A stretch of 7,524 nt of DNA from an uncultured Bdellovibrio sp. (GTDB lineage: Bacteria; Bdellovibrionota; Bdellovibrionia; Bdellovibrionales; Bdellovibrionaceae). The stretch covers positions 1 to 7,524 of the forward strand of contig CAMLMF010000113.1 in the NCBI GenBank assembly GCA_946480995.1, read 5' to 3'. Below are positions 6,091-7,524 of this stretch, one piece after another; position 1 is the first letter of the stretch; each line of letters opens with the position of its first letter. The notes beneath the pieces were generated by a model. That model was not told the DNA's origin and searched no databases. It was given only the letters and a program-made list of their open reading frames with translations. A program made the position numbers and the translations under genes.

Positions 6091-7524
6091 ATGGAACTTG
6101 ATTGGCTAAAACGCTGGAAACTTTATTCACCTAAAAATATTGCCATTAAAGATGGCGAAACGGGTCGTGAATTTTCTTACGCCAAACTTTATGAGTTGGC
6201 CAATCAAGGCGCGCACTTGCTGCGCTCTAAATACGGCATCAGCAAAGGCGACCGCGTTGCAGTTCTGGCAACAAATGAGCTTGAATACGTTTTCGTGTTC
6301 TTTGCTTTACAACGTTTGGGAGCGATTTTAGTTCCTGTAAACTTCCGCCTTACACAGCGTGAGGTCGATCACATCATCACGGATTCATCTCCGAAAATGA
6401 TTTTATTCCAAGAAGCTTATCGCGAAGTGGTTGAAAAACTGCCAGCTTCGATCAATCCAATTAAATTGTTATTCCAAGGTAAAGACAGTTTTGCCGAACA
6501 GTTAACTTCTGTCGCAGATGCGGGTGAATATCCATTCACGGCGCAAGAATCTGATCCTGTCATGATTCTTTATACATCAGGCACAACGGGCGCTCCGAAA
6601 GGCGCAATCCTTACTTATAAGATGCTTTTCTGGAATTCGATCAATACGACTTTGCGTTTGAATATTTCGCAAAATGATTGCATCGTGATTTTCCTGCCAT
6701 TCTTCCACACTGGTGGCTGGAATGTGTTAACCACACCGTTCATTCACCGTGGTGCTAAAGTCGTCTTCTTAAAAAAATTCGACGCCGAACAGATTCTGTC
6801 TTTAAGCGAACAAGAAAAAGCGACGATGATTTTTGGTGTACCAACAACCATGGACATGATGGCGCGCTCTGCACTGTTTGAAAAAGTTGATTTAAAATCT
6901 GTACGCTATGCCATCGTGGGCGGCGAACCGATGCCCATTGAATTGATCAAAACTTGGGACAAAAAAGGCATTCCTATCCGTCAGGGTTACGGTTTGACTG
7001 AATTTGGTCCAAATGTGTTTTCTTTAAACGAAGAAGACTCGATCCGCAAAATTGGCTCTATCGGATTTCCAAACTTTTATATCGAAGCGAAAGTCGTCGA
7101 CAATGAAGGTCGCGAGCTTGCTGACGAACAAGTGGGCGAACTAGTTCTGCGCGGACCGATGTGCATGCAAGGTTACTGGCACAACGAAAAGGCCACACAA
7201 GAAACCATCAAAGAAGGCTGGCTGTACACGGGCGATTTAGTTCGTCGTGATTCAGAAGGCTATTACTATGTCGTCGGTCGCAAAAAAGACATGTACATTT
7301 CTGGGGGCGAAAATGTTTACCCGCCAGAGGTTGAACAAATCCTGCGCGCGCATCCCAAAGTTTTAGAAGTCGCGGTTGTCGGCGTTCCTGATGAAAAATG
7401 GGGCGAGGTCGGCAAAGCATTTGTCGTCGCCGAAGATGCTTCCGTGTCTGCCGATGAACTTTTAAATCATTGTGTACGGAATTTAGCGAAGTTCAAAATT
7501 CCTAAACACTTTGTTTTCCTGAAA
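6091..7524 (+). CDS. AMP-forming acyl-CoA synthetase (FadD/MenE-like), C-terminus cut by window
   Basis: This adenylate-forming ligase activates a carboxylic acid as acyl-AMP and then acyl-CoA (possibly acyl-ACP). It is cytoplasmic, with no signal peptide. The 478 residues seen include all main motifs in order: the ATP loop YTSGTTGAPKG (161-171), FLPFFHTGG (201-209) of the acyl pocket, QGYGLTE (298-304), YTGD (379-382), and the hinge/A8 block GRKKDMYISGGENVYP (396-411). The window ends inside the C-terminal lid domain, just before the usual GK lysine of adenylation, so that residue cannot be checked. The start at 6091 follows AAAGGAG (6078-6084) with six bases between. The 31-bp gap after the KAS III-like gene shows an operon; the ligase probably supplies, or uses, the acyl group handled by that protein. 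The chain length preferred cannot be read. A feruloyl-, o-succinylbenzoate- or medium-chain-type ligase are all possible. Confidence 0.93.
   Translation, partial: MELDWLKRWKLYSPKNIAIKDGETGREFSYAKLYELANQGAHLLRSKYGISKGDRVAVLATNELEYVFVFFALQRLGAILVPVNFRLTQREVDHIITDSSPKMILFQEAYREVVEKLPASINPIKLLFQGKDSFAEQLTSVADAGEYPFTAQESDPVMILYTSGTTGAPKGAILTYKMLFWNSINTTLRLNISQNDCIVIFLPFFHTGGWNVLTTPFIHRGAKVVFLKKFDAEQILSLSEQEKATMIFGVPTTMDMMARSALFEKVDLKSVRYAIVGGEPMPIELIKTWDKKGIPIRQGYGLTEFGPNVFSLNEEDSIRKIGSIGFPNFYIEAKVVDNEGRELADEQVGELVLRGPMCMQGYWHNEKATQETIKEGWLYTGDLVRRDSEGYYYVVGRKKDMYISGGENVYPPEVEQILRAHPKVLEVAVVGVPDEKWGEVGKAFVVAEDASVSADELLNHCVRNLAKFKIPKHFVFLK

Noticed and set aside
7208..7420. Minus-strand ORF of 70 residues inside the acyl-CoA synthetase gene
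   Set aside because: It is antisense to the highly conserved hinge region of the ligase and has no independent support.
2329..7524. Calling the right-hand locus a true oleABCD cluster
   Set aside because: The hydrolase nucleophile, SDR type and KAS III active site all disagree with the Ole enzymes, so only the enzyme classes match.
1..7524. CRISPR arrays, tRNA or rRNA genes, insertion sequences, prophage or defence genes
   Set aside because: No regularly spaced repeats, no recognisable RNA gene, no transposase or terminal inverted repeats were seen; the window is almost fully occupied by metabolic genes.

Overview
The window looks like chromosomal DNA from a Gram-negative, aerobically respiring bacterium of moderate GC. 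Exported and membrane-anchored redox proteins, periplasmic copper-site assembly and a cytochrome-fused oxidase subunit support this. The overall style of the proteins suggests a Bdellovibrio-like or other former-deltaproteobacterial lineage, but that is an impression, not a demonstrated assignment.

Layout: (1) Positions 1-2183, minus strand, hold the start of a caa3-type cytochrome oxidase operon. In transcription order these are a membrane-anchored class I cytochrome c, a SCO/SenC copper chaperone, and CoxB with a C-terminal haem domain, which is cut by the left edge of the window. Gaps are only 15-18 bp and each gene has its own ribosome binding site. (2) Positions 2184-2328 are a short non-coding stretch that should hold the oxidase promoter and a weak terminator for the next operon. 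(3) Positions 2329-4904, minus strand, hold a three-gene unit: a FabG-like short-chain dehydrogenase/reductase, an exported alpha/beta hydrolase, and a cytoplasmic alpha/beta hydrolase whose start overlaps the previous stop (ATGA). (4) Positions 4905-5054 are a divergent promoter region with several copies of an AGAGCA/TGCTCT element. (5) Positions 5055-7524, plus strand, hold a ketoacyl-ACP synthase III-like protein followed by an AMP-forming acyl-CoA synthetase, which is cut by the right edge.

The right two thirds read as one divergently arranged acyl-lipid locus: an acyl-activating enzyme, a KAS III-fold enzyme, a ketoacyl-type reductase and two serine hydrolases. The enzyme classes recall OleABCD olefin/beta-lactone loci, but the details differ (Ser-type hydrolases, a classical short SDR, an ordinary FadD-like ligase), so the product is unknown. 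The most notable observation is that the KAS III-like protein keeps its active-site Cys but has Thr and Tyr where condensing enzymes have the catalytic His and Asn. It may therefore not be a normal decarboxylating condensing enzyme.
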